The notes under the pieces: generated by a model
What the model was told of the DNA's origin: nothing
What the model saw: only the letters and a program-made list of their open reading frames with translations
The model's database searches: none
Position numbers and translations under genes: made by a program
DNA from: JBHHYN01 sp046757565
Lineage (GTDB): Bacteria; Pseudomonadota; Gammaproteobacteria; Eutrophobiales; Eutrophobiaceae
Assembly (NCBI GenBank): GCA_046757565.1
Contig: JBHHYN010000004.1
Span: 11,985 to 75,984 of the forward strand
DNA: 64,000 nt
Reading direction: 5' to 3'
Shown here: positions 35,561 through 44,563 of the stretch, piece by piece
How the letters are laid out: each line of letters starts with the position of its first letter
Position numbering within the stretch: the stretch's first letter is position 1

Positions 35561-35594
35561 CAGAGTCGAGGTTAATTAGCGGAAATAATCACCT

Positions 35595-37157
35595 ATGTCT
35601 GTTGTTACACGCGCACTTGTCAGCGTCTCCGATAAAACAGGCGTGGTTAACCTGTGCAAAGCACTGGCCGGCCTGGACATCAAGATCCTCTCTACGGGTG
35701 GTACTGCACGATTACTGGAAGATAACGGCATCAAGGTCATGCAGGTATCCGGTTATACCGGATTTCCGGAGATCATGGACGGACGTGTGAAGACCCTGCA
35801 TCCAAAAGTCCACGGCGCCCTGCTTGGGAGGCGCGGTCAGGATGATGAGGTGATGCTGGAGCATAACATTAAGCCCATCGATCTGGTTGTGGTCAACCTC
35901 TATCCCTTCGAGGCAACGGTCAGCAGGCCGGAGTGCACATTGGCAGAGGCGATTGAAAACATTGATATTGGTGGACCGGCCATGCTGCGATCAGCAGCAA
36001 AGAACCATGCCCGTGTCGGAGTGGTGGTGGACCATGCAGATTACGAAACGGTATTGGCAGAACTCAGGGACAATGCCTGTGAGTTGAGTGGCGCAACCCG
36101 TTTCAACCTGGCCCGGAAGGCATTTGCGCATACGGCCAATTACGATGCCGCCGTCTCAAATTATCTGGGCAGTATCGATGCAGAAGGAAATTATACCGAT
36201 TATCCGCTCACTTATACCATGCAATTCCGCAAACTTCATGAATTACGTTATGGTGAAAATCCACATCAGACCGCAGCATTCTACAGCGAGGCGGCTCCCC
36301 CGGAAGGAACACTGGCAAATGCCAGGCAACTGCAGGGCAAGGAGCTGTCTTACAACAACATCGCCGATAGCGATGCGGCGCTGGAATGTGTTTTAGCTTT
36401 TACAGAACCCGCCTGCGTGATTGTGAAACATGCCAATCCCTGTGGCGTGGCGCAAGCTGCAGACATTCTTGATGCCTATGAAAAGGCCTACGCAACCGAT
36501 CCCACCTCGTCCTTCGGTGGCATCATCGCCTTTAACCGGAGACTGGATGCAGCAACGGTTGAAGCCATTACCAGCAGACAATTTGTAGAGGTGATCATTG
36601 CCCCGCAAATCGATGAAGCGGCCCTGATCATTACCGCAAAAAAGGCGAACATCCGCGTTCTGGCAGTTGCCGATCGCAGCGGGCCTGTTCAGCGACTGGA
36701 GTTGAAGCGGGTGAGTGGAGGAGTGTTGATCCAGGATGGCGATGCGGGCGTTATTTCCAGGGGAGATCTTGAAGTGGTCAGCAAACGGCCACCATCTCCA
36801 CAGGAGCTGGAGGATCTCCTGTTTGCCTGGCGGGTGGTTAAATATGTCAAATCCAATTCAATCGTCTATGCAAAAGGGGCCCGCACCATAGGCATTGGCG
36901 CCGGCCAGATGAGCCGCGTGTATAGCGCCCGTATAGCCGCCATCAAGGCGGCGGATGAAGGACTCGAGGTAGCGGGATCGGTGATGGCATCGGACGCCTT
37001 TTTTCCCTTCCGCGATGGTATCGATTCGGCCGCAGAGGTGGGGATCACTGCTGTGATCCAGCCGGGGGGATCCGTGCGGGATGAAGAAGTCATTGCCGCG
37101 GCGGATGAACACGACATGACCATGGTGTTTACAGGCATGAGACACTTTCGGCATTAA
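35595..37157 (+). CDS. purH: Bifunctional AICAR transformylase / IMP cyclohydrolase
   Basis: Catalyses the last two steps of IMP synthesis. The 520 residues have an N-terminal cyclohydrolase domain (RALVSVSDKTGVV, KTLHPKVHGALLGRR) and a C-terminal transformylase domain. The latter holds the KH pair in VIVKHANPCGVA and ends with ASDAFFPFRDGID and VIQPGGSVRDEEV. purD follows after 6 bases, the standard purHD operon. Confidence 0.97.
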   Translation: MSVVTRALVSVSDKTGVVNLCKALAGLDIKILSTGGTARLLEDNGIKVMQVSGYTGFPEIMDGRVKTLHPKVHGALLGRRGQDDEVMLEHNIKPIDLVVVNLYPFEATVSRPECTLAEAIENIDIGGPAMLRSAAKNHARVGVVVDHADYETVLAELRDNACELSGATRFNLARKAFAHTANYDAAVSNYLGSIDAEGNYTDYPLTYTMQFRKLHELRYGENPHQTAAFYSEAAPPEGTLANARQLQGKELSYNNIADSDAALECVLAFTEPACVIVKHANPCGVAQAADILDAYEKAYATDPTSSFGGIIAFNRRLDAATVEAITSRQFVEVIIAPQIDEAALIITAKKANIRVLAVADRSGPVQRLELKRVSGGVLIQDGDAGVISRGDLEVVSKRPPSPQELEDLLFAWRVVKYVKSNSIVYAKGARTIGIGAGQMSRVYSARIAAIKAADEGLEVAGSVMASDAFFPFRDGIDSAAEVGITAVIQPGGSVRDEEVIAAADEHDMTMVFTGMRHFRH

Positions 37158-37163
37158 CATATT

Positions 37164-38459
37164 ATGAAAGTATTGATTGTCGGTGGTGGCGGGCGCGAGC
37201 ACGCCCTGGCATGGAAGGTGGCCCAGTCCGTTGAAGTCGAGAAGGTCTACGTGGCGCCGGGTAATGCCGGCACGGCAATGGAACCCGGCGTTGAAAATAT
37301 AGCAATCGGCGCGGATGATATCGATGCATTAAAACAATTCGCTGCCGATAAGCATCTTGATCTCACTATCGTCGGGCCAGAGGTGCCACTGGTGGCCGGT
37401 ATCGTCGATACCTTTACGGAGGCGGGTTTGGCCTGCTTCGGCCCGGTCAGGGAAGCAGCCATGCTGGAAGGCTCAAAATCTTTTACGAAAGATTTCCTTA
37501 GGCGGCATCATATTCCCACCGCTGCGTATCAAACCTTCACAGATCTGAAACAGGCGACTCGATACATTCGGCACAAAGGCGCGCCAATCGTCATCAAGGC
37601 AGATGGCCTTGCCGCCGGTAAGGGCGTGATTGTCGCACAGACTGTTGAGCAGGCCGTTGATGCCGTAACCGGGATGTTAGCAGGTAACACCTTCGGTAAT
37701 GCCGGACACCGGGTCGTTGTTGAAGAGGCCCTGATGGGCGAGGAGGCCAGTTTTATCGTACTATGCGATGGCAGACATATCCTGCCATTGGCCAGTTCCC
37801 AGGACCATAAGACCAGGGATGACGGCGACAAGGGCCCGAATACGGGGGGGATGGGCGCCTATTCCCCCGCGCCTGTGGTGAATACAGAAATTCACGCAAG
37901 GATAATGCATGAGATCATGGAACCGGCTGTTGCCGGTATGCACGCTGAAGGCAGACCCTATACCGGATTTCTTTATGCCGGATTGATGATCATGGCGGAC
38001 GGTTCTGTAAAGGTACTGGAGTTCAATTGCCGTTTTGGCGATCCGGAAACACAGCCAATACTGTTGCGCTTGAAGAGCGATATTGTTTCCTTATGCAACA
38101 GGGCGCTTGCCGGGGAACTCGATGGCGCCACGGTAGAGTGGGAGGAACGCGCGGCTGTGGGCGTAGTGCTGGCAGCGGCGGGTTACCCGCTGAACGCAGG
38201 TAAAGGTCATATTATTTCCGGTCTGGAAGAGAAGTTCGACGAGCAGATAAAGATTTTTCACGCCGGGACTGAAAACAGGAATGGAAACATCGTCACCGCT
38301 GGCGGCCGTGTACTGTGTGTAACGGCATTAGGCGAAAATGTAACAGAAGCAAAACAGGCCGCCTATAAGGCGGTAAAGAAGATAGCATGGGAGGGTATGT
38401 TATACCGCAGGGATATCGGCTATCGCGCCATTCGACGTGAGAATCGGTTGCAAAATTAA
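37164..38459 (+). CDS. purD: Phosphoribosylamine-glycine ligase (GAR synthetase)
   Basis: ATP-dependent joining of glycine to phosphoribosylamine in purine synthesis. The 431 residues form an ATP-grasp protein: KVLIVGGGGREHALAWK at the N-terminus, IKADGLAAGKGVIVA in the ATP site, and LEFNCRFGDPETQ near the metal-binding residues. Co-transcribed with purH. No terminator is obvious in the 217 bases that follow. Confidence 0.97.
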   Translation: MKVLIVGGGGREHALAWKVAQSVEVEKVYVAPGNAGTAMEPGVENIAIGADDIDALKQFAADKHLDLTIVGPEVPLVAGIVDTFTEAGLACFGPVREAAMLEGSKSFTKDFLRRHHIPTAAYQTFTDLKQATRYIRHKGAPIVIKADGLAAGKGVIVAQTVEQAVDAVTGMLAGNTFGNAGHRVVVEEALMGEEASFIVLCDGRHILPLASSQDHKTRDDGDKGPNTGGMGAYSPAPVVNTEIHARIMHEIMEPAVAGMHAEGRPYTGFLYAGLMIMADGSVKVLEFNCRFGDPETQPILLRLKSDIVSLCNRALAGELDGATVEWEERAAVGVVLAAAGYPLNAGKGHIISGLEEKFDEQIKIFHAGTENRNGNIVTAGGRVLCVTALGENVTEAKQAAYKAVKKIAWEGMLYRRDIGYRAIRRENRLQN

Positions 38460-38623
38460 GTAACATCTCCATGAATTTCCGGTTGGCTTTAATCCCGGTA
38501 AATAGGATAATTGCTGCCCTTTTGGGAATGGCTGATACAAATAGCGCGCCTGTGACTTGCAAAGTATAACTTAAGGAAACTCCGGAGCATGGTGCATGGA
38601 GGCACTGTTAACAGGGCTAAGGA

Positions 38624-38629
38624 TATAAT
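38624..38629 (+). promoter_or_regulatory. Possible -10 element of the HU-like gene
   Basis: A perfect TATAAT lies 48 bases before the start codon, but no good -35 is seen at the proper distance. The gene also has AAGGAG 7 bases before its ATG. Confidence 0.35.
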
Positions 38630-38676
38630 GGATCAGTTCTCCCTTAATCATTAAATAAAAACTTTAAGGAGACACC

Positions 38677-39009
38677 ATGGCAAAAAAACCTTCTGCAATT
38701 GCAATGAAACAGACAAAATCACAGATCCTGAGCACCCTCGCTGAGGAGACGGGCCTGACCAAAAAAGAGGTTGGTACTGTCCTGGTATCATTGGCCGGTC
38801 TCGCGCAGCGCCATCTCAGAAAACGGGGCTCCGGCGAGTTTACAGTGCCATCACTCGGGGTCAAATTACGGCGCGTTGTTAAACCGGCGCGCAAGGCGCG
38901 CAAGGGTGTCAATCCATTTACCGGTGAGGAGATGATGTTCAAGGCAAAGCCGGCCAGCACGGGTGTCCGCATTACTGCCTTGAAAGCGATTAAGGACGCC
39001 ATTGCCTGA
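38677..39009 (+). CDS. HU/IHF family DNA-binding protein
   Basis: 110 residues. A lysine-rich leader (MAKKPSAIAMKQTKSQILS) precedes the HU fold, with the conserved core SGEFTVPSLGVKLRRVVKPARKARKGVNPFTGEEM covering the beta-arm region. The arm has RKGVNPFTGEE in place of the usual RxxRNPxTGE. The leader is longer than in canonical HU (90 residues), which sets it in a divergent subgroup. It probably compacts or bends DNA; a specific role is not evident. It has its own ribosome binding site and terminator, so it is likely monocistronic. Confidence 0.88.
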   Translation: MAKKPSAIAMKQTKSQILSTLAEETGLTKKEVGTVLVSLAGLAQRHLRKRGSGEFTVPSLGVKLRRVVKPARKARKGVNPFTGEEMMFKAKPASTGVRITALKAIKDAIA

Positions 39010-39027
39010 TTGCATAGTGGCTTTCAG

Positions 39028-39062
39028 AGGGCCATCTGCCTGTCCGGCGAATGGCCCTTTTT
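39028..39062. terminator. Terminator of the HU-like gene
   Basis: AGGGCCAT and ATGGCCCT form a perfect 8-bp stem with a 15-base loop, followed by a run of five T residues, 19 bases after the stop codon. It abuts the convergent hisH stop. Confidence 0.88.
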
Positions 39063-39700
39063 CATGACCAGTCCAGAAAATTCCTTAATAATTGCAGTCC
39101 GGCACGCTGGCTTTTTTCCGGATGAAACTGCACCGCGAACAGGTTGTCCCGGGCAATGACTGAGGTAAACTCCGTCACATAATCCGTCATTGCAGCAATA
39201 TCCTGTTCCCGCTCGGGCAATACATAGTAGCTATGCACAAAATAAAACCTCTCTGACGTATCTATTCCTTTCCATAATGGATGTTCCTGAGTACGCATGA
39301 GGTTATTCCAGCCCATGTGCGGGATCTTGCAGGGATTACCATATTTGTCCCTGGCGTCATCGGGAAACTTGATCACCTTGCCCGGGATAATACCCAGGCC
39401 CAGTGTGCCACCGTTTTCTTCACTCTCCTGCATCAGCGTTTGCAAACCGAGACAGATACCAAGAAAGGGCTTGTCTGCAACAGATTCACGCAGTGTTTCC
39501 ATCAGGCCCTTCTTGCCCAGGCGTTCCATGCATTGTCCAATTGCGCCCTGGCCGGGAAACACAACGCGGCTGCAAGTGCGTATCGTCCGGGCTTCATCGC
39601 TGACAATGATCCTGTGTTTCCCGCCGGAGACGTGTTCAAGGGCTTTGCTGACCGAGCGCAGGTTACTCGCTCCGTAATCCAGGACGGCGATTCTGCTCAT
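39062..39700 (-). CDS. hisH: Imidazole glycerol phosphate synthase, glutaminase subunit HisH
   Basis: Class I glutamine amidotransferase that feeds ammonia to HisF in histidine synthesis. The 212 residues have the nucleophile cysteine in LGICLGLQTLMQESEENGG, the catalytic His/Glu in AVQFHPEKSQ, and the N-terminal LDYGASNLRSVSKAL. hisB lies 20 bases upstream, but hisA and hisF, usually next in line, are absent because the convergent HU gene follows directly. Confidence 0.96.
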   Translation of the reverse strand: MSRIAVLDYGASNLRSVSKALEHVSGGKHRIIVSDEARTIRTCSRVVFPGQGAIGQCMERLGKKGLMETLRESVADKPFLGICLGLQTLMQESEENGGTLGLGIIPGKVIKFPDDARDKYGNPCKIPHMGWNNLMRTQEHPLWKGIDTSERFYFVHSYYVLPEREQDIAAMTDYVTEFTSVIARDNLFAVQFHPEKSQRAGLQLLRNFLDWS

Positions 39701-39720
39701 GGCGTTAAAACATAGGAGAT

Positions 39721-40317
39721 TTACAACGCGCCTTTTGTAGACGGGATGCTTCCCTCCATGCGGGGATCCGGTTCCACGGCCATACGCAGCGCACGGCCAA
39801 ATGCCTTGAATATTGTTTCGGCAATATGGTGTGCATTTCGTCCACGCAGATTATCAATATGCAGGGTCACCTGAGCATGATTGACAAAACCCTGAAAAAA
39901 TTCAGACAACAGATCAATATCAAATTCACCTACGCGTGCCCTCGGGTATTCAACCCGATATTCCAGGCTGGGCCGTCCGGAGCAATCCAGCACAACCCGT
40001 GACAGGGCTTCATCCAGAGGCACGTAGGCATAACCGTAACGGCGTATTCCCCGTTTGTCGCCCAGGGCCTGGTTAAATGCCTGTCCCAGGGTGATGCCGA
40101 CATCCTCTACCGTGTGATGAGCGTCGATCTCCAGATCGCCCCTGGCTTCAATGTTAAGGTCAAACATACCATGACGGGCAACCTGCTCCAGCATGTGTTG
40201 CAGAAACGGGATGCCTATATCCATAGCTGCTGTGCCTGCTCCATCGAGGGAGAGTGCAACGCTGATCCGGGTTTCTTTCGTCTCCCGTTTAACGGTAGCT
40301 GTGCGTTTGCTGCTCAT
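39721..40317 (-). CDS. hisB: Imidazoleglycerol-phosphate dehydratase
   Basis: Manganese-dependent dehydration of imidazoleglycerol phosphate. The 198 residues are the monofunctional form, without the phosphatase domain of E. coli HisB. The metal-binding motifs are EIDAHHTVEDVG and RNAHHIAETIFKA. First gene of the hisBH pair, divergent from hemF with 106 bases between. Confidence 0.96.
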   Translation of the reverse strand: MSSKRTATVKRETKETRISVALSLDGAGTAAMDIGIPFLQHMLEQVARHGMFDLNIEARGDLEIDAHHTVEDVGITLGQAFNQALGDKRGIRRYGYAYVPLDEALSRVVLDCSGRPSLEYRVEYPRARVGEFDIDLLSEFFQGFVNHAQVTLHIDNLRGRNAHHIAETIFKAFGRALRMAVEPDPRMEGSIPSTKGAL

Positions 40318-40423
40318 TGGCGCCCACTTAAAGCATTAAAAATCGACTGTTTTCCGACAGCCCTGTATCGAACCAGCCGCAGTTTAGAGGATGTAACATA
40401 ACAAATACAGATATACTAACATA

Positions 40424-41350
40424 ATGATGAAGACCGAAATCAGTGCTGTACAGGATTATCTGCTCGGCCTGCAGGCCACTGTTTGCACAAACCTTGAAAG
40501 GGTTGACGGCAAGGGAAGGTTTATCGAAGACACGTGGCAACGCAAAGAGGGCGGCGGCGGATGTACACGCGTAATGAATAACGGCAAGGTGATCGAGCAA
40601 GGCGGGATTAATTTCTCCCATGTCTTTGGCGATAGACTTCCCGCTTCCGCGACGGGTGGACAGCGTCAGGAACTGGCAGGATGCAGCTTCCACGCACTGG
40701 GGGTGTCATTGGTCATTCATCCGTTCAATCCGTATGTGCCGACATCACATATGAACGTCCGCCTGTTTGTCGCAGAGAAGGAAAATCTTGATCCTGTATG
40801 GTGGTTCGGTGGGGGCTTTGACCTGACACCCTGTTATGGTTTTGAGGAAGATGCCATACACTGGCACCGGATTGCCTTTGAGGCATGTCGGGAATTCGGT
40901 GACGATGTATATCCCCGTTATAAAAAATGGTGCGATGATTACTTTTATTTAAAGCACCGTCAGGAAGGGAGAGGGATCGGTGGATTGTTTTTTGATGATC
41001 TGAATGCGTGGGGATTTACCCGATGTTTCGAATTCATGCGCAGTGTCGGCGATCACTATCTCCCCGCATATATTCCCATTATAAAACGAAGGCTGGGAAC
41101 ACCTTACACCGATAAACAGAGAGAATTTCAACTATACCGGCGCGGGCGCTATGTGGAGTTCAATCTTGTCCATGACAGGGGGACGCTATTTGGTTTGCAA
41201 TCAGGCGGCCGTACGGAGTCTATCCTTATGTCCATGCCACCGCTTGTCCGCTGGCGATATGGCTGGCATCCGGAGAGCGGAAGCGAGGAGGAAAAATTAT
41301 ACAAGAATTTCCTGAAACCGAGGGACTGGTTAGAACAGATCGATGGATAA
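40424..41350 (+). CDS. hemF: Oxygen-dependent coproporphyrinogen III oxidase
   Basis: Oxidatively decarboxylates coproporphyrinogen III to protoporphyrinogen IX in haem synthesis, using O2. The 308 residues include HPFNPYVPTSHMNVRLF, WWFGGGFDLTPCYGFEEDA and FNLVHDRGTLFGLQSGGRTESILMS (conserved catalytic and substrate-binding blocks). The start is one of two adjacent ATG codons. The 3' end overlaps a small membrane protein gene by 8 bases. Confidence 0.97.
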   Translation: MMKTEISAVQDYLLGLQATVCTNLERVDGKGRFIEDTWQRKEGGGGCTRVMNNGKVIEQGGINFSHVFGDRLPASATGGQRQELAGCSFHALGVSLVIHPFNPYVPTSHMNVRLFVAEKENLDPVWWFGGGFDLTPCYGFEEDAIHWHRIAFEACREFGDDVYPRYKKWCDDYFYLKHRQEGRGIGGLFFDDLNAWGFTRCFEFMRSVGDHYLPAYIPIIKRRLGTPYTDKQREFQLYRRGRYVEFNLVHDRGTLFGLQSGGRTESILMSMPPLVRWRYGWHPESGSEEEKLYKNFLKPRDWLEQIDG

Positions 41351-41534
41351 CACTGGGGTAATACGTTTAGTCAGCCTGATCACAGTCATTTTTATCGTGC
41401 TGACGTTACAATATTTTTATAAAACACGTTTTCGCAAGGAGTTTGAAAATAATGAGAGCGGATTAAATAAAAAAGGATTGGTGATTATCGTTGTTTCCAT
41501 ATTGATGGCAATTATATGGATGTGGCTGTTTTGA
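41343..41534 (+). CDS. Small two-helix membrane protein, unknown function
   Basis: 63 residues with hydrophobic helices at about 8-25 and 46-63 around a charged loop (YKTRFRKEFENNESGLNKKG). The start overlaps the last codons of hemF by 8 bases, which supports translational coupling. No family is recognised. The frame converges on dtd with a 9-base gap and no terminator is visible. It could relate to haem or respiratory functions by position only. Confidence 0.6.
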   Translation: MDNTGVIRLVSLITVIFIVLTLQYFYKTRFRKEFENNESGLNKKGLVIIVVSILMAIIWMWLF

Positions 41535-41543
41535 TGATACAGA

Positions 41544-41981
41544 TTAAACCTGTAACCAAAACGTCACCGGCCCATCATTGGTCAAACTGACCTGCATAGA
41601 CGTACCAAATTGACCTGCGGCCACCTTGTCATAGCGTGCCTGTGCCCGGACAACCAGGTAATGAAATAATGCCTTACCCTGTTCCGGCGGTGGCGAGGCA
41701 CTGAAACCGGGACGCATACCCTTCCTGGTGTCCGCGAGCAGGGTAAATTGGGGAACGAGCAGTAATTCAGCCTGAATATCAATAAGGCTAAGATTCATCT
41801 TGCCGTCTATATCAGGGAAGACGCGGTAACCAAGCAAGCGCTTCAATAAGCGGTCCGCCCTGGCTTTAGAATCCTGTTTTTCGACACCAACCAGTACCAG
41901 CAGCCCGGCATCTATTTGAGCGATGGTCCCGTTATCAACCTCTATCCGGGCCCGGGTCACCCGTTGCAGGAGGCCAATCAC
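41544..41981 (-). CDS. dtd: D-aminoacyl-tRNA deacylase
   Basis: Removes D-amino acids wrongly attached to tRNA. The 145 residues begin GLLQRVTRARIEVDN, and the C-terminal NDGPVTFWLQV carries the NxGP motif needed for chiral selection. The other motif, usually SQFTL, reads PQFTLLADTRKGMRPGF here, a serine-to-proline change. The rest of the active-site loop is intact. Eighteen bases upstream lies a 50-residue membrane protein gene on the same strand. Confidence 0.93.
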   Translation of the reverse strand: MIGLLQRVTRARIEVDNGTIAQIDAGLLVLVGVEKQDSKARADRLLKRLLGYRVFPDIDGKMNLSLIDIQAELLLVPQFTLLADTRKGMRPGFSASPPPEQGKALFHYLVVRAQARYDKVAAGQFGTSMQVSLTNDGPVTFWLQV

Positions 41982-41999
41982 GATTTATGAAAGAAAGGA

Positions 42000-42152
42000 T
42001 TAAATGATTCTCAAATAATCGAGAATATTTACAGCGAAAAGGGCTATAGCGGCCACTAATACCATCCATTCCATATTTCTGCGCAGCAACCATCCCGTAA
42101 AATGCAAAATCAGGACAATTATTGATGCTACATAAACGGTGTAAAAGATCAT
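42000..42152 (-). CDS. 50-residue membrane protein
   Basis: A short frame encodes 50 residues with two hydrophobic helices (about 4-23 and 30-45). A basic WLLRRN turn lies between them, and the protein ends in DYLRII. GGGAGC lies 6 bases before the ATG, a good ribosome binding site, and a perfect TATAAT about 40 bases upstream could be its -10. The gene fits snugly between dtd and rpiA on the same strand. No family is recognised. The ribosome binding site and amino acid pattern are the main support. Confidence 0.55.
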   Translation of the reverse strand: MIFYTVYVASIIVLILHFTGWLLRRNMEWMVLVAAIALFAVNILDYLRII

Positions 42153-42190
42153 TTGTCAGCTCCCTTAGTTAACTGGATGTATGCACCACA

Positions 42191-42196
42191 ATTATA
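42191..42196 (-). promoter_or_regulatory. Possible -10 element before the 50-residue membrane protein
   Basis: On the minus strand this reads TATAAT, 38 bases before the ATG at 42152. TTGAAC lies further upstream, but at only 11 bases, too close for a standard -35. Confidence 0.35.
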
Positions 42197-42288
42197 CTAT
42201 TAACTACGTTCAAACCATTGTATCGTCACAGATTATTTAACTCAATGATAAAAACATAATTTACAAAACGTATACAATTCCGGGCGGG

Positions 42289-42945
42289 CTATATCATGGT
42301 CCGCACTGACTTGGCTTCTCCTACCAGTAACACATCGGCGGGGCGCTGTGCGAATAATCCGTTGGTGACGACGCCTGTTATATTATTCAGAATCTGTTCC
42401 AGTTCGGCGGGTTTCAGGATAGTAAGATTATGCACATCCAGGATGATATTACCGTTGTCGGTGGTAAATCTTTCACGCAAAACCGGTTGACCGCCGAGTT
42501 TGACCAGTTCACGGGCCACATAACTCTGTGCCATGGGTATGACCTCCACGGGTAAAGGAAACTTTCCCAACACCCCGACAAGCTTGGAATCATCGACGAT
42601 ACATATAAATTTTTCGGCAGCTGCGGCAATAATCTTTTCACGGGTCAAGGCGCCGCCGCCTCCCTTAATCATCTGCAGATGCTTGGTTACTTCATCTGCG
42701 CCATCGATATATACGGCGAGTTCATTAACGCTGTTCAGGCTGGCCACAGGGATGTGGTGTTTTTTGAGCAACTCCTCACTCGCAATCGAACTGGCTACAG
42801 CTCCTTCTATCCTGTTTTTGATCCCGGCCAGTTTTTCAATAAAAAAATTTACCGTGCTGCCTGTACCGACGCCAACAACAATGTCATCGTCAATATATGA
42901 CAGCGCCGCCTCCGCCACGCGCTGTTTCCTGGTATTCTGGGTCAA
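42289..42945 (-). CDS. rpiA: Ribose-5-phosphate isomerase A
   Basis: Interconverts ribose 5-phosphate and ribulose 5-phosphate in the pentose phosphate and Calvin pathways. The 218 residues include VGVGTGSTVNFFI, the catalytic DGADEV, and KGGGGALTREKI. Divergent from ilvA, as in several gammaproteobacteria, with 78 bases between. Confidence 0.96.
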   Translation of the reverse strand: MTQNTRKQRVAEAALSYIDDDIVVGVGTGSTVNFFIEKLAGIKNRIEGAVASSIASEELLKKHHIPVASLNSVNELAVYIDGADEVTKHLQMIKGGGGALTREKIIAAAAEKFICIVDDSKLVGVLGKFPLPVEVIPMAQSYVARELVKLGGQPVLRERFTTDNGNIILDVHNLTILKPAELEQILNNITGVVTNGLFAQRPADVLLVGEAKSVRTMI

Positions 42946-43023
42946 TTGATCCCCCTAACTCTTCGTAACAGAAATTTCTAACCTTACACGGGTTTCACAG
43001 CATGTTCCGATTAATGTTATCTT

Positions 43024-44550
43024 ATGCGCATGTTCGATAAATACAAACAATTAATTTCAGAAGCCAGTGATCGGATCTACGCAGTAGCCCGCAAGACATC
43101 ACTGGATTTTGCGCCGCAACTGTCAATGCATTTCAACAACCGGATATGTTTGAAACGCGAAGATCAGCAACCGGTATTTTCCTACAAGATACGCGGCGCC
43201 TACAACATGATGGCGACCCTGTCCAAACAGGAAAAAGCGCAGGGGGTCATCACCGCCTCAGCCGGGAACCATGCCCAGGGAGTGGCATTGGCCGCAAAGC
43301 AACTGGCTATCTCTGCAACCATTGTCATGCCCAAAACGACACCGGAGATCAAAATCACGTCGGTGGGAAATCTCGAGGCAGAGGTCGTATTACATGGGAA
43401 CACCTACGACGAGGCGAAGGTACACGCTGAATCGCTGGTCAGATCCCGGCACATGATTTTCATTCCGCCTTATGACCATCCGCTTATTATTGCCGGGCAG
43501 GCAACCATCGGTGTGGAATTGCTGGAACAGGCATCCCAAAGGCCGGATGTGATTTTTGTACCGGTAGGCGGCGGCGGACTTATTTCGGGGATCGCTGCCT
43601 ACATCAAGTCGGTAGATCCCTCGCTGAAGATCATCGGCGTAGAACATGATGAAGCACCGTCTATGCATCATGCACTTCGGGCCGGGGAAAGAGTGATTCT
43701 GGAACAGATAGGGATTTTTGCCGATGGCGCGGCCGTGAAACAGGTGGGAAAGGAACCCTTCAGGATCTGCCGTAAGCTTGTCGAAGAGGTATTGCTGGTA
43801 AATATCGACGAGATCTGCGCAGCGGTGAAAGATATCTTCGAGAATACACGCGCCATCCCGGAACCGGCAGGTGCGCTGGCGCTGGCCGGCCTGAAACATT
43901 ACGTCGCACGCGAAGCGATTGAAGGTAAAAATCTGATTGCCATCTTCAGTGGCGCCAACGTTAATTTTGATCGGCTCCGGCACATTGCCGAGCTGGCTGA
44001 ACTGGGCGAACAGCGGGAAGCATTAATCGGCGCCAGGATACCGGAACACCCCGGCAGTTTCCGCAAGTTGTGCCATGATCTGGGGCCACGGCATATCACC
44101 GAATTCAATTATCGCTATGAAGACGCGCAGGACGCCCATGTGTTTGTCGGCATACAGCTTCGCCACGGGATTGAGGAAAAGCAGGGCCTTATCAATAGCC
44201 TTAAGGAAAAGAACTATGAAGTCGTGGATTTAAGCAATGATGAAGTCGCCAAGATGCATATTCGTTATATGGTAGGCGGGCATGCCCCACAGGCTGAAAA
44301 TGAACTATTGTACCGGTTTGAGTTCCCGGAGCGATCCGGGGCGTTATTGCACTTCCTTGCCGAGATGGGGGATCGTTGGAATATCAGCCTGTTTCATTAC
44401 CGCAATCATGGTTCGGCTTACGGCCGTGTCCTGATGGGTATTCAGGTACCTCTCCCGGATCGATCGGAATTCCAGGAGTTTCTGGATAGTCTCGGAATGG
44501 AGTATTCGAATGAAACCTCCAATCCAGCCTATAAGATATTTCTAAGCTAG
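43024..44550 (+). CDS. ilvA: Threonine ammonia-lyase, biosynthetic
   Basis: PLP enzyme that converts threonine to 2-oxobutanoate, committing it to isoleucine synthesis. The 508 residues comprise a catalytic domain with the PLP lysine in FSYKIRGAYNM, the phosphate-binding loop PVGGGGLISG, and two C-terminal ACT-like regulatory domains (from about residue 325), which bind isoleucine and valine. Length equals the E. coli biosynthetic form (514). The gene converges on the 6S RNA gene. Confidence 0.96.
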   Translation: MRMFDKYKQLISEASDRIYAVARKTSLDFAPQLSMHFNNRICLKREDQQPVFSYKIRGAYNMMATLSKQEKAQGVITASAGNHAQGVALAAKQLAISATIVMPKTTPEIKITSVGNLEAEVVLHGNTYDEAKVHAESLVRSRHMIFIPPYDHPLIIAGQATIGVELLEQASQRPDVIFVPVGGGGLISGIAAYIKSVDPSLKIIGVEHDEAPSMHHALRAGERVILEQIGIFADGAAVKQVGKEPFRICRKLVEEVLLVNIDEICAAVKDIFENTRAIPEPAGALALAGLKHYVAREAIEGKNLIAIFSGANVNFDRLRHIAELAELGEQREALIGARIPEHPGSFRKLCHDLGPRHITEFNYRYEDAQDAHVFVGIQLRHGIEEKQGLINSLKEKNYEVVDLSNDEVAKMHIRYMVGGHAPQAENELLYRFEFPERSGALLHFLAEMGDRWNISLFHYRNHGSAYGRVLMGIQVPLPDRSEFQEFLDSLGMEYSNETSNPAYKIFLS

Positions 44551-44563
44551 TCTGCATATTGAT

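Noticed and set aside
40347..40360. LexA-like site CTGTTTTCCGACAG between hisB and hemF
   Set aside because: The half-sites are 6 bases apart rather than 8, so it does not fit the SOS box.
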